Assembly: GCA_009733715.1 (NCBI GenBank)
Contig: WMKJ01000049.1
Location: forward strand, 1 to 64,000
Direction of reading: 5' to 3'
Source of the DNA: Herpomyces periplanetae
Taxonomy: Eukaryota; Ascomycota; Laboulbeniomycetes; Herpomycetales; Herpomycetaceae
Length of the DNA stretch: 64,000 nucleotides
Shown: positions 1-10,054 of the stretch, in pieces
How positions within the stretch are numbered: position 1 is the first letter of the stretch
Layout: the number at the start of each line of letters is the position of its first letter
Program-made: the position numbers and the translations under genes
The notes under the pieces: model-generated
Seen by the model: the letters and a program-made list of their open reading frames with translations, nothing else
What the model was told of the DNA's origin: nothing
Databases searched by the model: none

Positions 1-300
1 AAGAGAGTGGGGCGCCGGCACGGCAGTCCACTCCCGGTAGCGGGCACCGATGGTAGTCGCAGCAAGTGGATTACGCAACACCTGCGGCGCCGACATTTAC
101 AGAAACAGGAGTGAAGAAGGACTCCGCTAGACGGAGTAGTAAGGCGCGCACCCGAACGGCTTCCCGGGGGAGTAATGGCAACCGCCAAACCAGGTGCACG
201 TGCCCCGCACGTCCCGCAACTCCGATCGACTCGTCCCGTGCCTAAACACAGCGCCTTAACCACTCGGCCATCCTCCCCTGTGCCGTTACGCCGCAGAGCG
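1..300. other. GC-rich block at left edge
   Basis: This block is much richer in G+C than the DNA that follows, and the change is abrupt near position 302, where the sequence becomes AT-rich. It holds no convincing open frame. Its one recognisable element is a tRNA-like segment on the minus strand (listed separately). It could be the flank of a tRNA gene or the edge of another feature lying outside the window. Confidence 0.5.
168..277 (-). tRNA. tRNA-Leu(UAG)-like sequence, degenerate or intron-bearing
   Basis: Read on the minus strand, the segment starts GGGAGGA, TG, GCCGAGTGGTTAAGGC, which is a textbook acceptor strand and A-box/D-arm of a class II (Leu/Ser) tRNA. A CTGTG/CACGG stem follows around TTTAGG, which would place a UAG anticodon. 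TACTCCC at the far end pairs with the acceptor at six of seven positions. The anticodon loop is one base short unless an intron follows position 37, and no good T-arm or B-box (GGTTCGANTCC) is present. It may be a tRNA pseudogene or a strongly diverged tRNA. Confidence 0.35.
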
Positions 301-738
301 AGGAGAAAATTTTAGTATATATGGCACACTTTGACCAACATCATACAAATCACGTGTATTGTGATGCTCCACTGGTGCAGCACTTTGTATTAGGATTGAT
401 ATTCACGCCATCTTGAGATAAATCAATAAATATTGTTATGGAAGAAATGAAATTTTAACGTTAAGCATACAAAATTACAAGAGGGTTGGTGAGTCGGACT
501 AACGGTATCGTGCTATGATGGAAAAGGCTAAATGAGATCAACTCTAGTGGGTTAAAGTATACGTAAAATGATAGTACGGAGATTATGCTACGCAGGAGCT
601 CGTGAAGATGGCAGAGTTAAACAACACTTGGACGGGTGACTGACACGGTCTCAGGGCAATGAAAAGCAAACTGAATGTACAGGATTCAGAATAACAGTAA
701 CAAAATATTGACGAATCCGACCAGCGGAGCGGACAGTT
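301..738. other. Intergenic, 3' side of the coiled-coil gene
   Basis: AT-rich sequence with one CACGTG palindrome at 351-356. No open frame with coding character is seen. It lies downstream of the minus-strand gene at 739-2487. Confidence 0.5.
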
Positions 739-2487
739 TCAAATTGCGGCATATTGAATATGATGCGACTTTGGATGGGACTGCTGAGGCGAGTCAACCT
801 TTACGCCAGCATCGGTAAAACAACCCAGTGGTGTATCTAAACGAGCTGTGTTTAACTGCTTAATTAAACATTCAAGATTTCGGATAACGTTAATTTTATC
901 GGTTAAAGCGGATCGTAATTCCATGTTCTGCTCGAGCAAATCAATTTTTTGCGAGTTAACCTCCTCGTTCACAGCTTCTAATCGCTTAATAGTGTCTTGC
1001 CATACACGCTCATCATTCTGTAAAGTGCGAACTTGTCGTATGGCCATCTCATACTTCTGTCGCAGATCCAAAAGTTCGGAGCGAAACTGGCAAAAGTCAC
1101 TCTCACGGATATCGCACGGTCTCACTTCTTCAAATGTACCATAAATAATGGAATCGCGAGATTCCCGATGACGTATACATGGCATGTGTTTAACGCTAGA
1201 AGCTTGCGTTTGACAATTTGTTGGCGATACACTTTGGGATGTATGGCCGGTCGATTGACGGGTACGGGAAGCTCTGGGTTTGTCAGGAATAGATGGTGAA
1301 ATCGTGTGTACAATCATTTGGGAAACCTGACGTGGATTTGTCGAACGGGGTAACAAAGGGAAAGTTTTGGGTGATTTTGGACTGATTTCCTGACTCCTCA
1401 TTAAGGTGGCGTCTAATGGTTGGGCTATTCTAATGTAATCGCCGGGGAAGTTTTGGTCAACGGTAGCATTACGATGTAGCAAAGTTTCGACCTTGCGACG
1501 TACATCGTTGCTAGCGTGTCGAGTGGTCTGTGTTCTCTGGTATAAAGGTTGATATCGTTGCTCGTGAAGGAAGGATGAATTTCGTAATGTGAGAGGGCGG
1601 TTGGCGGACTGATTAACGGGAAAATCAGCGTCAAAGGAGTCTTTGGTGGAAAGTGTAGCCGATACACAATCGACGAGAGTCGACGCAGGCGAAGGGCATT
1701 GTCTGGTACTATGATCAAACATGGAGGAAGTTTCACGCTGAGATTCAGCGTTCAATTGTGATTCAAAGTTTCGATTAGCATTGGAAGTTCGGTGTACACT
1801 TATTGAATCAGAAGGTTGAATTGAATTTGTCGATGATACATCTGAGCAAGAGGGTGGGTATTGAGGCAATTCCTTATTTTTGTTAACTTCATTGCGCAAT
1901 AAGGTAGGCTGGACTGTTGATTGATCAAATGTTGGTGTATCCTTTTGAAAATTATTTGGTATATCGTGTTCAGGAGGATATGAGCCGGGTAATTCAGCTA
2001 GGATAACGGAGGGAAGGGATGGCAACGATTTTGATTTTCGGCGTAATTTACGATCAGGCATCCTTGATCGATCAGACAGAACCTGACGAGACCTTGTAGA
2101 TATCCGTTGGGGTGACTTAATAGTAAGAATATTTGTTTGACCGTGCTGAAGCTGTTGAGCTTTAATAGTTCGGGGAAAATTGATACCGTGGGAGAAACTG
2201 ACGGAATAATGTTGCTGTGACCAGGTGTCGAGAGAGTGAACATCGGGAGTAGCAGTAACTGTGTCAAAGTCATGGCGTCTACCAGTGACTCTTCGCTTTA
2301 AACGTTTAGCAGAAGGAAATTTTCTGGACAACGAAGAACCTTTTTCATCTTCATTACCCGAACTCGAAGTAGAGGCAGCCTGGGATAATGTATCGATTGG
2401 TACTAAACCGCCCACGCGGATACACGATAGCGATTTTTTGTGATCTGCATGCCTCGACCACTGAAATAAGCGTGTTGAAGCAGTCAT
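739..2487 (-). CDS. Unrecognised Ser/Thr-rich protein with C-terminal coiled coil
   Basis: A single open frame of 582 codons begins with an ATG at 2487. I do not recognise the family. About 450 N-terminal residues are low-complexity, rich in Ser, Thr, Gln, Pro and basic residues, with a lysine/arginine cluster near residues 60-72 (KRLKRRVTGRRH) that could serve as a nuclear signal. Residues roughly 465-550 form a heptad-like coiled coil. The length of the frame on this strand and the clear change of composition into the coiled coil support a real gene. Upstream exons are possible, since the preceding 4 kb has no gene. It may be a cytoskeletal or nuclear scaffold protein, but nothing in the sequence proves that. 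Confidence 0.6.
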   Translation of the reverse strand: MTASTRLFQWSRHADHKKSLSCIRVGGLVPIDTLSQAASTSSSGNEDEKGSSLSRKFPSAKRLKRRVTGRRHDFDTVTATPDVHSLDTWSQQHYSVSFSHGINFPRTIKAQQLQHGQTNILTIKSPQRISTRSRQVLSDRSRMPDRKLRRKSKSLPSLPSVILAELPGSYPPEHDIPNNFQKDTPTFDQSTVQPTLLRNEVNKNKELPQYPPSCSDVSSTNSIQPSDSISVHRTSNANRNFESQLNAESQRETSSMFDHSTRQCPSPASTLVDCVSATLSTKDSFDADFPVNQSANRPLTLRNSSFLHEQRYQPLYQRTQTTRHASNDVRRKVETLLHRNATVDQNFPGDYIRIAQPLDATLMRSQEISPKSPKTFPLLPRSTNPRQVSQMIVHTISPSIPDKPRASRTRQSTGHTSQSVSPTNCQTQASSVKHMPCIRHRESRDSIIYGTFEEVRPCDIRESDFCQFRSELLDLRQKYEMAIRQVRTLQNDERVWQDTIKRLEAVNEEVNSQKIDLLEQNMELRSALTDKINVIRNLECLIKQLNTARLDTPLGCFTDAGVKVDSPQQSHPKSHHIQYAAI

Positions 2488-5400
2488 TATGATGAATGAG
2501 GTGTAGTGAAGATGAGGATAAGTGTAAAAGTGGTGAAGATTGAATAAGTTAACGGCTAGCAGGACTAATAATAATCGAGGGAGTATGGCCGATACCCGCT
2601 CAGCAAAGATGTTGAAGTTATTGAGGGTAGAATGAAGTTGTTAAATAAGTTCATCAATTAGCAGCAATGAGAACGATATTCTGGAATTCTCAAAGGTTAA
2701 ATATATTAATACGATTCATGACATATGAGCCCGGTCGAAGGGTCGATCCATCCAGTAGTCCAAAATATATTGTGCATGCACTCGGGCGAATTGAAATACT
2801 TGGGATGGGATGGAATGGTGTATGCTTAGCTAGTGAGATAGTGAAGGAAAATAGCCCATTTGAAGCAAAATGAGGATCCAACGCATCCACACGGTGGCAT
2901 GCACTAAGTTGGGGCTTCCAGTAGACGGATGGAGGGATGAAATAGTGATGGATAGATGAGGTGAAGGGAAATGAGTTATATGTTAAAGCATTAGGTTCAA
3001 GGTTGAGCAAGCTACGGGGGATGGTATATTCATTTAAATATGGCATTAACGGGTAAGTTTTCCGGTCAAAGGTAGGTTTGATGGTTATGATAGTCGTTTT
3101 AACAACCCTGGGCACCGAAGTTGAGTCCAAGGGCAAGGATGAGCGAAATTCCGAAGATTTTGTGACAACCTTGATGATGGGAAGAGAAATCGTTTGGACA
3201 TGAAGAGAGTCATGATTGGTACGCTCGTATACGTTTAACAGTTTGATCGATAGGCGTGCTGAATATATAAGATTGGATGAAGGCCTCGGTGACAAGGCGA
3301 GTGGGTGGGTTTGAGCTTAGAATGATGTTGTTTCATGGGTAATTAACGGTGGTAGTTCGTTATGAGTCCGAAGTTGATGATGGGATGCGGGGAAGTGTTG
3401 ACAAGTTAAACTTGTACGTTGAGCGTTTAATTAACGATTAGAAGATAGATAGTGGAACAGTTAATGGGAAAGGTTGTTGTACGGTTTATTCGTTCAGTTG
3501 AATAAAATTTTGGGAATACGCTAGAATAGGCTAGTATGCTGGCAGGGTGAGTGAGCAATTGTTCACATTCGACGGGTAAAATAATGGCTTAGGATGATCT
3601 TCCCTTGAGTCATGACTGAATGGGTTATCGGTTAGGTCGAGCAAGCGTATGAAATTTGATATAAGATGAGTATAGGGTAAGGTAATCGAGGGAAAGGATC
3701 CACCATCGGGTTTCAAGGTGAGCAGAGTGGAAGTAAATTAAGTTTAGAAAAGCCCGTGTTACGAGGCAAACTCTGGTAGGCTAATTGAGGGCTTGTTAAT
3801 CGTGTTCGTCAACGGAAAATGTTGGAAGTTTATGGATACGGTATTTTAAGGAGGGGACGGATCGTAATCCCGAATCTTGACACCATTTTACAACATGTTC
3901 ATGATGAATGAGTGAAAATTCCTGGGAACAGTTTATACTATAGTGGGGGTTAGTGTAGAGCTTATTGATATCTATGTTACGGAGAAATGGATACAGCTTA
4001 GAGCCGAAGTACTGCGTGGGCTAATATTGGGGACGGATAGTCGAGGTTATGAGTGTGTATCGGCGCAGGTTATGCATGTGTAGCGGAGGTACCGATTTGG
4101 CAGAACTAGCGCTAGTTATTTTATGGGTGAACGTTGGGTAAAAATGAATAATGATTGGAAAACCCTTGGCTTGTTGGTTCTGATGGATTTTACTGGATTT
4201 GGAAGTTTAAATGATCGCAGCCTTGCTTGGAGGTATGATGTCGATCTAGAGGAAATTTGCCCATCAAGGGGATAGTGCTGAAGGCATAAATTTACTTAGT
4301 TGATGATAGGTGTGAGGGGTTGATGTTTGTACGCTAAATTAGGGGGGGAGAAAAGACCGTTAAGTTCAAGGGCCCGTTTAACGAGTAGGCGGTAATGTCA
4401 AAGATTACAACTGGTAATCTGAATGATGGAAAATGAGTTGTACGGGTGGATCAGGCAAAGTTAAGACTAAAAGGTTATGTGGCCATGATCTTATATGTTT
4501 AAGATTTGGTAAAGTGGATTTGTGGGTAGTTGGTAACTATTCTGAAGTTTTAAGGGTTGATATGGGTAGATTAAAGCACGGCAAAGTGGTGGCAAGAGAG
4601 GTGTAGGCAAGATTGAAGATTTATTGCTCTTGGAGGATGGTGTTGGTGAAGATACGGAGGAAATGAAATAGTAGATGCCTCGCAAGGAGGGAAAATTGGT
4701 TAACGGGATGGAAAAAGTCAAGTATGGAGATTGTTAAATGTGATGATGGGACGGAGTGTTTCGATAGAGAGTAAAGAGAGGTAATATGAAACTGGATGGG
4801 ATGTGAGACTTATTTATTGAAAGATTGCCCTGGGATGTCGGTGTATGAAGGTGACGATGTTCACATACGGGAGAATGTGGTAGAGGAAGGGGATTTTATT
4901 GATGAATTCGTATGTGATAATTGAAAATCGGGAAGGGGAGGCAATGTAAAAGCAAGGGAGTACGTCGGAGAGATTAAGTTTTTGTTAAGGTGATTATGCT
5001 GAGGTGAAGCTGTAGAAGTTAAGATTAGGCTAAGGTTAAGAATAGTGAAAAGTACAGGGCGTGAAAGGGATTATTAGACTGGATGGAGCATAGTTTTGTT
5101 AGGGTAGATGTAAAAATGAAGTTTTATTTGGGTTAACAAGATGGGGTCTACGGAAAGGTGGTGAATGGAATATGTCAGGAGTACCGGATAGTTAACGGAG
5201 ATGGGAAAGAGACTGATGGTAGATAAATGTCAAATAGGTTATATGGAAGGGAATTAAGCAAGGGAAGAAATGGACCAGATTAGAGGTATTTGATAATTGG
5301 ATGTGATAAAAGAAGAGATTTGGGGAGTGTAAGTGAGTGGGTATGGACGGATGAGGAGTTTGATACGAGATTGGGGTGGATAAGGGAGGTAACTAGTTGA

Positions 5401-6882
5401 GGAGAAAGTTGATGTTTGTAGATGCGGATTTCATATTTGATTATCAAGGAGAATGGAGGACGTAGTAAGTGGGCGGTTTATTTGAGATTATGAATCCGTA
5501 AGTTAACGGAAAAATGAAACTAAGTTGTACGCGTGTACGGTTTAAAAGCAATGAGGCATTAGTATGCTCTAGAAGCCCTTTCTCCTTCTCAGTTCCCACA
5601 TGAGGGAGCGGAGTGGAGAAAATGATGCAAAGTAAAGGTGAAAATAGGGCGAGTTTGTGGGGTACAGATCATAACGGGATAGGTACAGTTTAAGGCATTT
5701 GGTGATACGATACAGTTAATCAAGAGATGTGTGGAGTAGGCTGTTGTGATATGTGACTAGGGATATATTGTAGATGATTTGGGTGAAGTAGCTGATGACG
5801 AGCGGAAAGTGGGGAGTTTCAATAAGAGTTTCAAATATACGGGATAAGTAGATTGGGCGGAGGACAGGGATAAATGAAGCATAAATACGCTACAAATGCG
5901 GAGTGCTGACTGTGGAACGGGCAGTACATGTTGAGTAGTGCAGAACCAGTATTAATTCTTGCAGTTTAGCGATGAATATGCTCGTGAACTATTGAGAGGG
6001 ACTTTGGCGACTGTGAAGAAACAGAAATGGAATTGTAGAGTGGATGATCAAGGGAAAAAGAGGACATTAAAATGGCGTGATTCTGGCGCAGATTTTGCGC
6101 GGAAAAGGCAAGTCGGCGATCAAGTGTATTAGGGGGTTTTTAAGTGTATTACAGGGGGCGTGATTAGGGAAAAAGGAGGAGTTGAACATTTGGATAAAAT
6201 ACGAGTTTCCAATAGACCGCGTCGGACAGCCGATTTGAAGGAGATCTATCTCCGGTTAACTCAGCCCGGCTGGTACACCACTGGATTAGATTAAATCACG
6301 GTAAATCCTTGATTGCGGGTAATTTGTAGGGTACAGATACAATTTAACACCGACGGAGCAGAATAGCATAGCCGCACAAATTGGGCATTCACAAGGCAAG
6401 TTATACATGTAATTACAAAGTGTTTATCAACCCATGAAGTTAATAACATCTAACTATACGTGCTAAGCAAAACAACAATAGATAGTACACACTCAATCCA
6501 GGCGTATAACACAGTGTTCCACTTGTCTAAGTGAACAAATCGGAAATTTTAGTCTCGTCAAACCGACGCCTGAGGACTGATCGGGTCGGAATATATAAAG
6601 TTCCGGTCACGAGGCAGAAGGCATTTTGGGAGATAAAGGGGACACGGGGAAGATTCCAAGGGCTTAATATGGAAGCAAGTTATCGATAGGTTGAAGGGAA
6701 AACAGCAAAAAGATTTTTGAGAGTGCTCGGGATTTAACGGTGGGGCTTCTGACTAACAAGGTATACAATTAACAAAATAATAGGAGGTTACAGTTAGGAG
6801 GGGAGAAAACAACCATCGTAGGTGCACACGTGGGTGTAGATACTGGGGCGGACGAGAAAAAGCGAATGTATAAAAAAGAAAT
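2488..6882. other. 4.4 kb gene-free region with strong G-over-C skew on the + strand
   Basis: No frame in this stretch resembles a known protein. From about 2490 to 6180 the + strand is A/G/T-rich and cytosine-poor; positions 5277-5347 contain no C at all. The frames open on the minus strand here (for example 2690-3295) are explained by this bias, because a pyrimidine-rich strand rarely forms stop codons. The skew ends near 6190. A TATATAAA lies at 6592-6599 and a CACGTG at 6827-6832, about 50 nt upstream of the next start codon. It could be a long promoter or leader of the minus-strand gene, a non-coding transcript, or a replication-linked region. Confidence 0.55.
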
Positions 6883-7616
6883 ATGAAGGGAAAAAAGGCA
6901 CCAGAAGCTACATCAAAAAAAGCGCAGGGTCAAGCGCGAAAGGCTGAAGCAGCGGCTTCGAAAAAAGCGGCTCAAAAAGCGGTGGAGGCGGCAGAGGAAG
7001 AGAAAAAGTGGCAACTGGGAAGTAAAGGTTCATCAAAAGTGTAAGCAAAAGTGTGAATGGCAGTGAAGAAAATATTAACGTTTGGGCCAACATGTAAATT
7101 AGGGAAGAGAAAGCAGCTAAAGCAGCAGAAACGGCACGAAAGAAAGCCGAACGAGACGCTTTACTAAAGGCTGAAGAAGAGGCATTACCCAGTCGAGTTA
7201 AAGGAGGGAAAACGGCAGTTAAGAAAACGCGGGGATTGGATTTATCACAATTAGATTACGAAGGGACAGAGGGTAAAAAAGCAGTAACACTTAACGCGAG
7301 TAACATTGACGACGCATTGGACGCATTATCACTAGATGCAAATAAACCCTCACAATTATTGGATCGACATCCCGAACGAAGATTCAAAGCAGCCTATACA
7401 GCATACGAAGAGCGAAGATTAGAAGAAATGAAAGGAGAAACAGGATTACGACGACAGCAGAAGATTGAACAGATTCGGCGAGAATTTGAAAAGCATCCTG
7501 ACAATCCATTTAATCGAGTAAACGCGAGATATGATAGCACTCGCGAAGAAATCAATCAAATTAAACTCGACGAACGAAAACGCATCGAAGCCAGACTCGC
7601 CGCCAACCATCCCTAA
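6883..7616 (+). CDS. LSO2: Lso2/CCDC124 ribosome-associated protein
   Basis: Two exons, 6883-7040 and 7103-7616, give 223 residues, the same length as human CCDC124. The N-terminal half is an Ala/Lys/Glu-rich helix beginning MKGKKAPEATSKKAQ. The C-terminal half carries the family signature DRHPERRFKAAYTAYEERRL and HPDNPFNRV. In yeast and human the protein binds vacant 80S ribosomes and helps them restart after starvation; that role is family knowledge. The intron starts GTAAGC at 7041 and ends AAATTAG at 7102, and it restores the frame between the two conserved halves. Its stop codon (7614-7616) overlaps the end of the convergent TEN1 frame by four bases. Confidence 0.88.
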
Positions 7617-8476
7617 CACCGCCACTCCTCCCTCTCCTCCCGCGCCCCTCCTCCATCACGTGCCAAGCGGCTGACGTAACGCACGTACTGGCACGTGTCG
7701 AGGGGGCCGGCGGACCAGGTTAGAGTGGCTTGGACGAGGATGAGGATGATGGCTTGGGGCGGATGGGATTGGGAGTAGGAATGGGAATGGGAAGTGGAAC
7801 GACAACAAGTTGGGGTATGGCAATGAGAATTCAGTCGCAAGTCTGGACTTTCTTCATTACCCTCCCTTTTAATGTATGAATCTGTATTCTCCTCACACGT
7901 TTCATTAACCCTCAAATTCACCAGTGGGCATCCTCCGTCAGGTTGTGGCTGTGCTTTTCCGTCGATGTGTCGGGCGTGGATGGGTTGGGGGGAAAATGGT
8001 TCCAGGATAAAATTATCACGATAACAGTAATCGGAATCAGTAGTGGAAGATTGGTTCATCAAATTATTGCTGTCATGAGTTGATTCATTTGTACATATAA
8101 TCTGTTTTCCACGCACATACCCAATCACATTCAAGGAATTTCCCCGTATGGTATCTCGATAGTTGAGACTTTGTAATGTATGGGAAATATCTACCACAGC
8201 AATAACATGTCGTGGTAGATTCGCGTCAACCCGATTAATCGGGTTCTCATACTCGGAATCTTTCATCATGCTTGTTAAACATCTAGCGTACCGCTCGTCG
8301 CTAATTTCTTGTCCCACTGGGACCACAGTAAACTGCTCTGGACTATTTAAAATGACCACCGACATTGAACAAAGACACCTTTGAACACACCCGAGAAAGC
8401 GAACTTTTTCATGGGTTTGACAATTCGTTAACTGCGTTAACAAGATGAGTCGTGCTGCATCGGGAAGAATCGACAT
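7613..8476 (-). CDS. TEN1: Ten1-like telomere-capping OB-fold protein
   Basis: From the ATG at 8476 the protein begins MSILPDAARLILLTQL and then shows HEKVRFLGCV and, about 85 residues later, VVDISHTLQSL and NSLNVIGYV. This order of motifs matches the single OB fold of fungal Ten1, the small subunit of the Cdc13/Ctc1-Stn1-Ten1 complex that protects telomere ends and recruits polymerase alpha. An extra loop of about 45 residues separates the strands. The frame runs on for about 150 low-complexity residues past the OB fold, which is unusual. A GTATGT donor right after NVIG (near 8120) suggests an intron, so the true C-terminus may differ. A perfect TGACGTCA lies 115 bp upstream of the start. 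Confidence 0.7.
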   Translation of the reverse strand: MSILPDAARLILLTQLTNCQTHEKVRFLGCVQRCLCSMSVVILNSPEQFTVVPVGQEISDERYARCLTSMMKDSEYENPINRVDANLPRHVIAVVDISHTLQSLNYRDTIRGNSLNVIGYVRGKQIICTNESTHDSNNLMNQSSTTDSDYCYRDNFILEPFSPQPIHARHIDGKAQPQPDGGCPLVNLRVNETCEENTDSYIKREGNEESPDLRLNSHCHTPTCCRSTSHSHSYSQSHPPQAIILILVQATLTWSAGPLDTCQYVRYVSRLARDGGGAREEREEWRC

Positions 8477-8590
8477 TGTCAAAAAAGCTTTCCCCCTTGT
8501 AATCGCTCGCTCGTTCACTCATAATCCGATAACGGGGAAAAAATACTCGCTACAATCTTCCAAATGCATCCAAATCTGCGTTCGCGCTGA

Positions 8591-8598
8591 TGACGTCA
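8591..8598. promoter_or_regulatory. CRE palindrome TGACGTCA upstream of TEN1
   Basis: An exact 8-bp match to the ATF/CREB site, in the 154-bp gap between the TEN1 start codon and the SRP40 stop codon, so it most likely acts on TEN1. Confidence 0.45.
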
Positions 8599-8630
8599 CG
8601 TTAACCGTACAACCATGCCAGCGTGCTCGT

Positions 8631-9692
8631 TTAATCGTCAAATTTAATCCCTTTCACGCTCTGTACATCAATCGTTCCACCCCTGTAGCTACCCCGTTTC
8701 TTCTTATTCTTTTCCTTGGTAAACCCTTTTCCCTTTACACTTGAAAGATCTTTAAAGGCTTTTTGTGCATAATCATACGGAACATACGCATTAGACGCAA
8801 ATCGACTATCAACCGGTGTACTTAAAGGGACTCGCTGAAATCTTTGTGTTGACGACGCTTTTTTTGCTTCACTTGTTATTTCACTTGAACATTTGCGCTT
8901 CTTTGTCTCACTTTCCCTCTCCTTCTCTCCATGCGGTATATCCATTTGCTTCTCGTTGCCTCCATTTTTCCTCTTTTCCACGGCTAACTCATCCTTAATT
9001 GTAATCAATTTCTTACGCTCTTCATTCACTTCTATAGTATCACACGGAAAATTAGTCAATGTTTCATCTTTAGTTGCTTTCTTGGACTTTTTCTTGGATT
9101 TTTTACCCTGATTCACATCAGTTGTTCCCATTGCACCATCCGACTTTTTATCATTAACCTTATCATCGCAATCCCCCCCTTGTTCATGATGTTTCGTCGA
9201 CTTGTGTTTTTTTTTCGTTAATTTGGCTATCTTCACTACTACCTTTGCTTCCTCATTTAACCTATCAACCTTACTATCTTTCACCTTGATTACTCCATTG
9301 TCTTCCGTGCTAGCTAAATGCCCAGCACTATTATCTTGATTCACACAATTGTTGAGTAACATTCGCGAAAATTCCCCAAATATTGCCATTTCATCCACTC
9401 TTTGAATCGAATTACTCCTTGCCGTCACCGCACGTGTTGTATTAACCCTATTCAAATTCAAGTCTAACCCGGCCTTTTCACGCGATTCTCGTGCTAAACA
9501 TTCCGCCGTTTCTTCAAAGCCACTCGACGTAAGAAAAAAGTGTAAAGCCACCAACAAAATGGGTAATGCTTCAAACGATTTTTCCCCTAAACTCCCCTTT
9601 CGATCCCCATTTTCTTTACACGTATCAAAGCAATTAGTATCATCCATTACCATTGAATTTGCCATGTGATTATCATTAACCATTTCCTGCAA
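8631..9692 (-). CDS. SRP40: SRP40/Nopp140-like nucleolar chaperone with LisH motif
   Basis: A 353-residue intronless frame starts with an ATG at 9692. Residues about 42-75 form a LisH-type helix pair ([20 protein letters not shown]). The middle is a Lys/Glu/Asp-rich linker with several KKSKKKSKK-like basic runs. The last 70 residues are the SRP40 C-terminal domain, with FQRV near the start, [19 protein letters not shown], and a closing VKGIKFDD. LisH plus this C-terminal domain is the architecture of human NOLC1/Nopp140, which chaperones box C/D and H/ACA snoRNPs between Cajal body and nucleolus. The acidic-serine repeats of NOLC1 are much shorter here. A second ATG at residue 4 (MQEM) is an alternative start. 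Confidence 0.82.
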   Translation of the reverse strand: MQEMVNDNHMANSMVMDDTNCFDTCKENGDRKGSLGEKSFEALPILLVALHFFLTSSGFEETAECLARESREKAGLDLNLNRVNTTRAVTARSNSIQRVDEMAIFGEFSRMLLNNCVNQDNSAGHLASTEDNGVIKVKDSKVDRLNEEAKVVVKIAKLTKKKHKSTKHHEQGGDCDDKVNDKKSDGAMGTTDVNQGKKSKKKSKKATKDETLTNFPCDTIEVNEERKKLITIKDELAVEKRKNGGNEKQMDIPHGEKERESETKKRKCSSEITSEAKKASSTQRFQRVPLSTPVDSRFASNAYVPYDYAQKAFKDLSSVKGKGFTKEKNKKKRGSYRGGTIDVQSVKGIKFDD

Positions 9693-10054
9693 ATTTTATC
9701 CTTCCTCAAATCAATAGCTTGCTTTGCAATTAATACCTCAACAAAACTTCACTTTAAACTTTGAATTATAAATCCCCCCATCAACTCGATTCAGTATACC
9801 CGGCATATACTTTTCAATATAATATTGGCATGAAATCATTTTCTAGTCCATTTCCATCCCCAATTTCTCCCCCAAAATCCCCCGCCAAATCTCGCTAATC
9901 TGCTTAGTCAGTCTCCGCAACATCTCTTTTCCTGCCCGATCCGCCGGCTTTTCTTCGGTTCGTGATCTCTTACACTGTGACGTCATTACCGAAATATTTT
10001 TGTTTTTGGCTTGAATATTTCGACAAAATTTCGTTTTTTTGTTATTTTCTTACC
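9693..10054. promoter_or_regulatory. Divergent promoter SRP40 / epoxide hydrolase with CRE site
   Basis: A 362-bp gap between two divergent start codons. It holds an exact TGACGTCA at 9978-9985, 77 bp before the hydrolase ATG, and a C/T-rich tract (about 9850-9960). Confidence 0.45.

Noticed and set aside
2690-3295. 201-codon open frame on the minus strand in the long gene-free region
   Set aside because: The strand is pyrimidine-rich, which lowers stop-codon frequency; the translation is biased to Pro, Ser, Thr, Leu and Ile with no domain.
6245-6330. tRNA-like A-box (TTAACTCAGCCCGG)
   Set aside because: No B-box, no acceptor pairing and no anticodon arm could be formed.
7655-7700. Pair of CACGTG sites within the 3' part of the TEN1 frame as a promoter
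   Set aside because: They lie between convergent 3' ends, so a promoter role is not supported; they may instead hint that TEN1 coding stops earlier.
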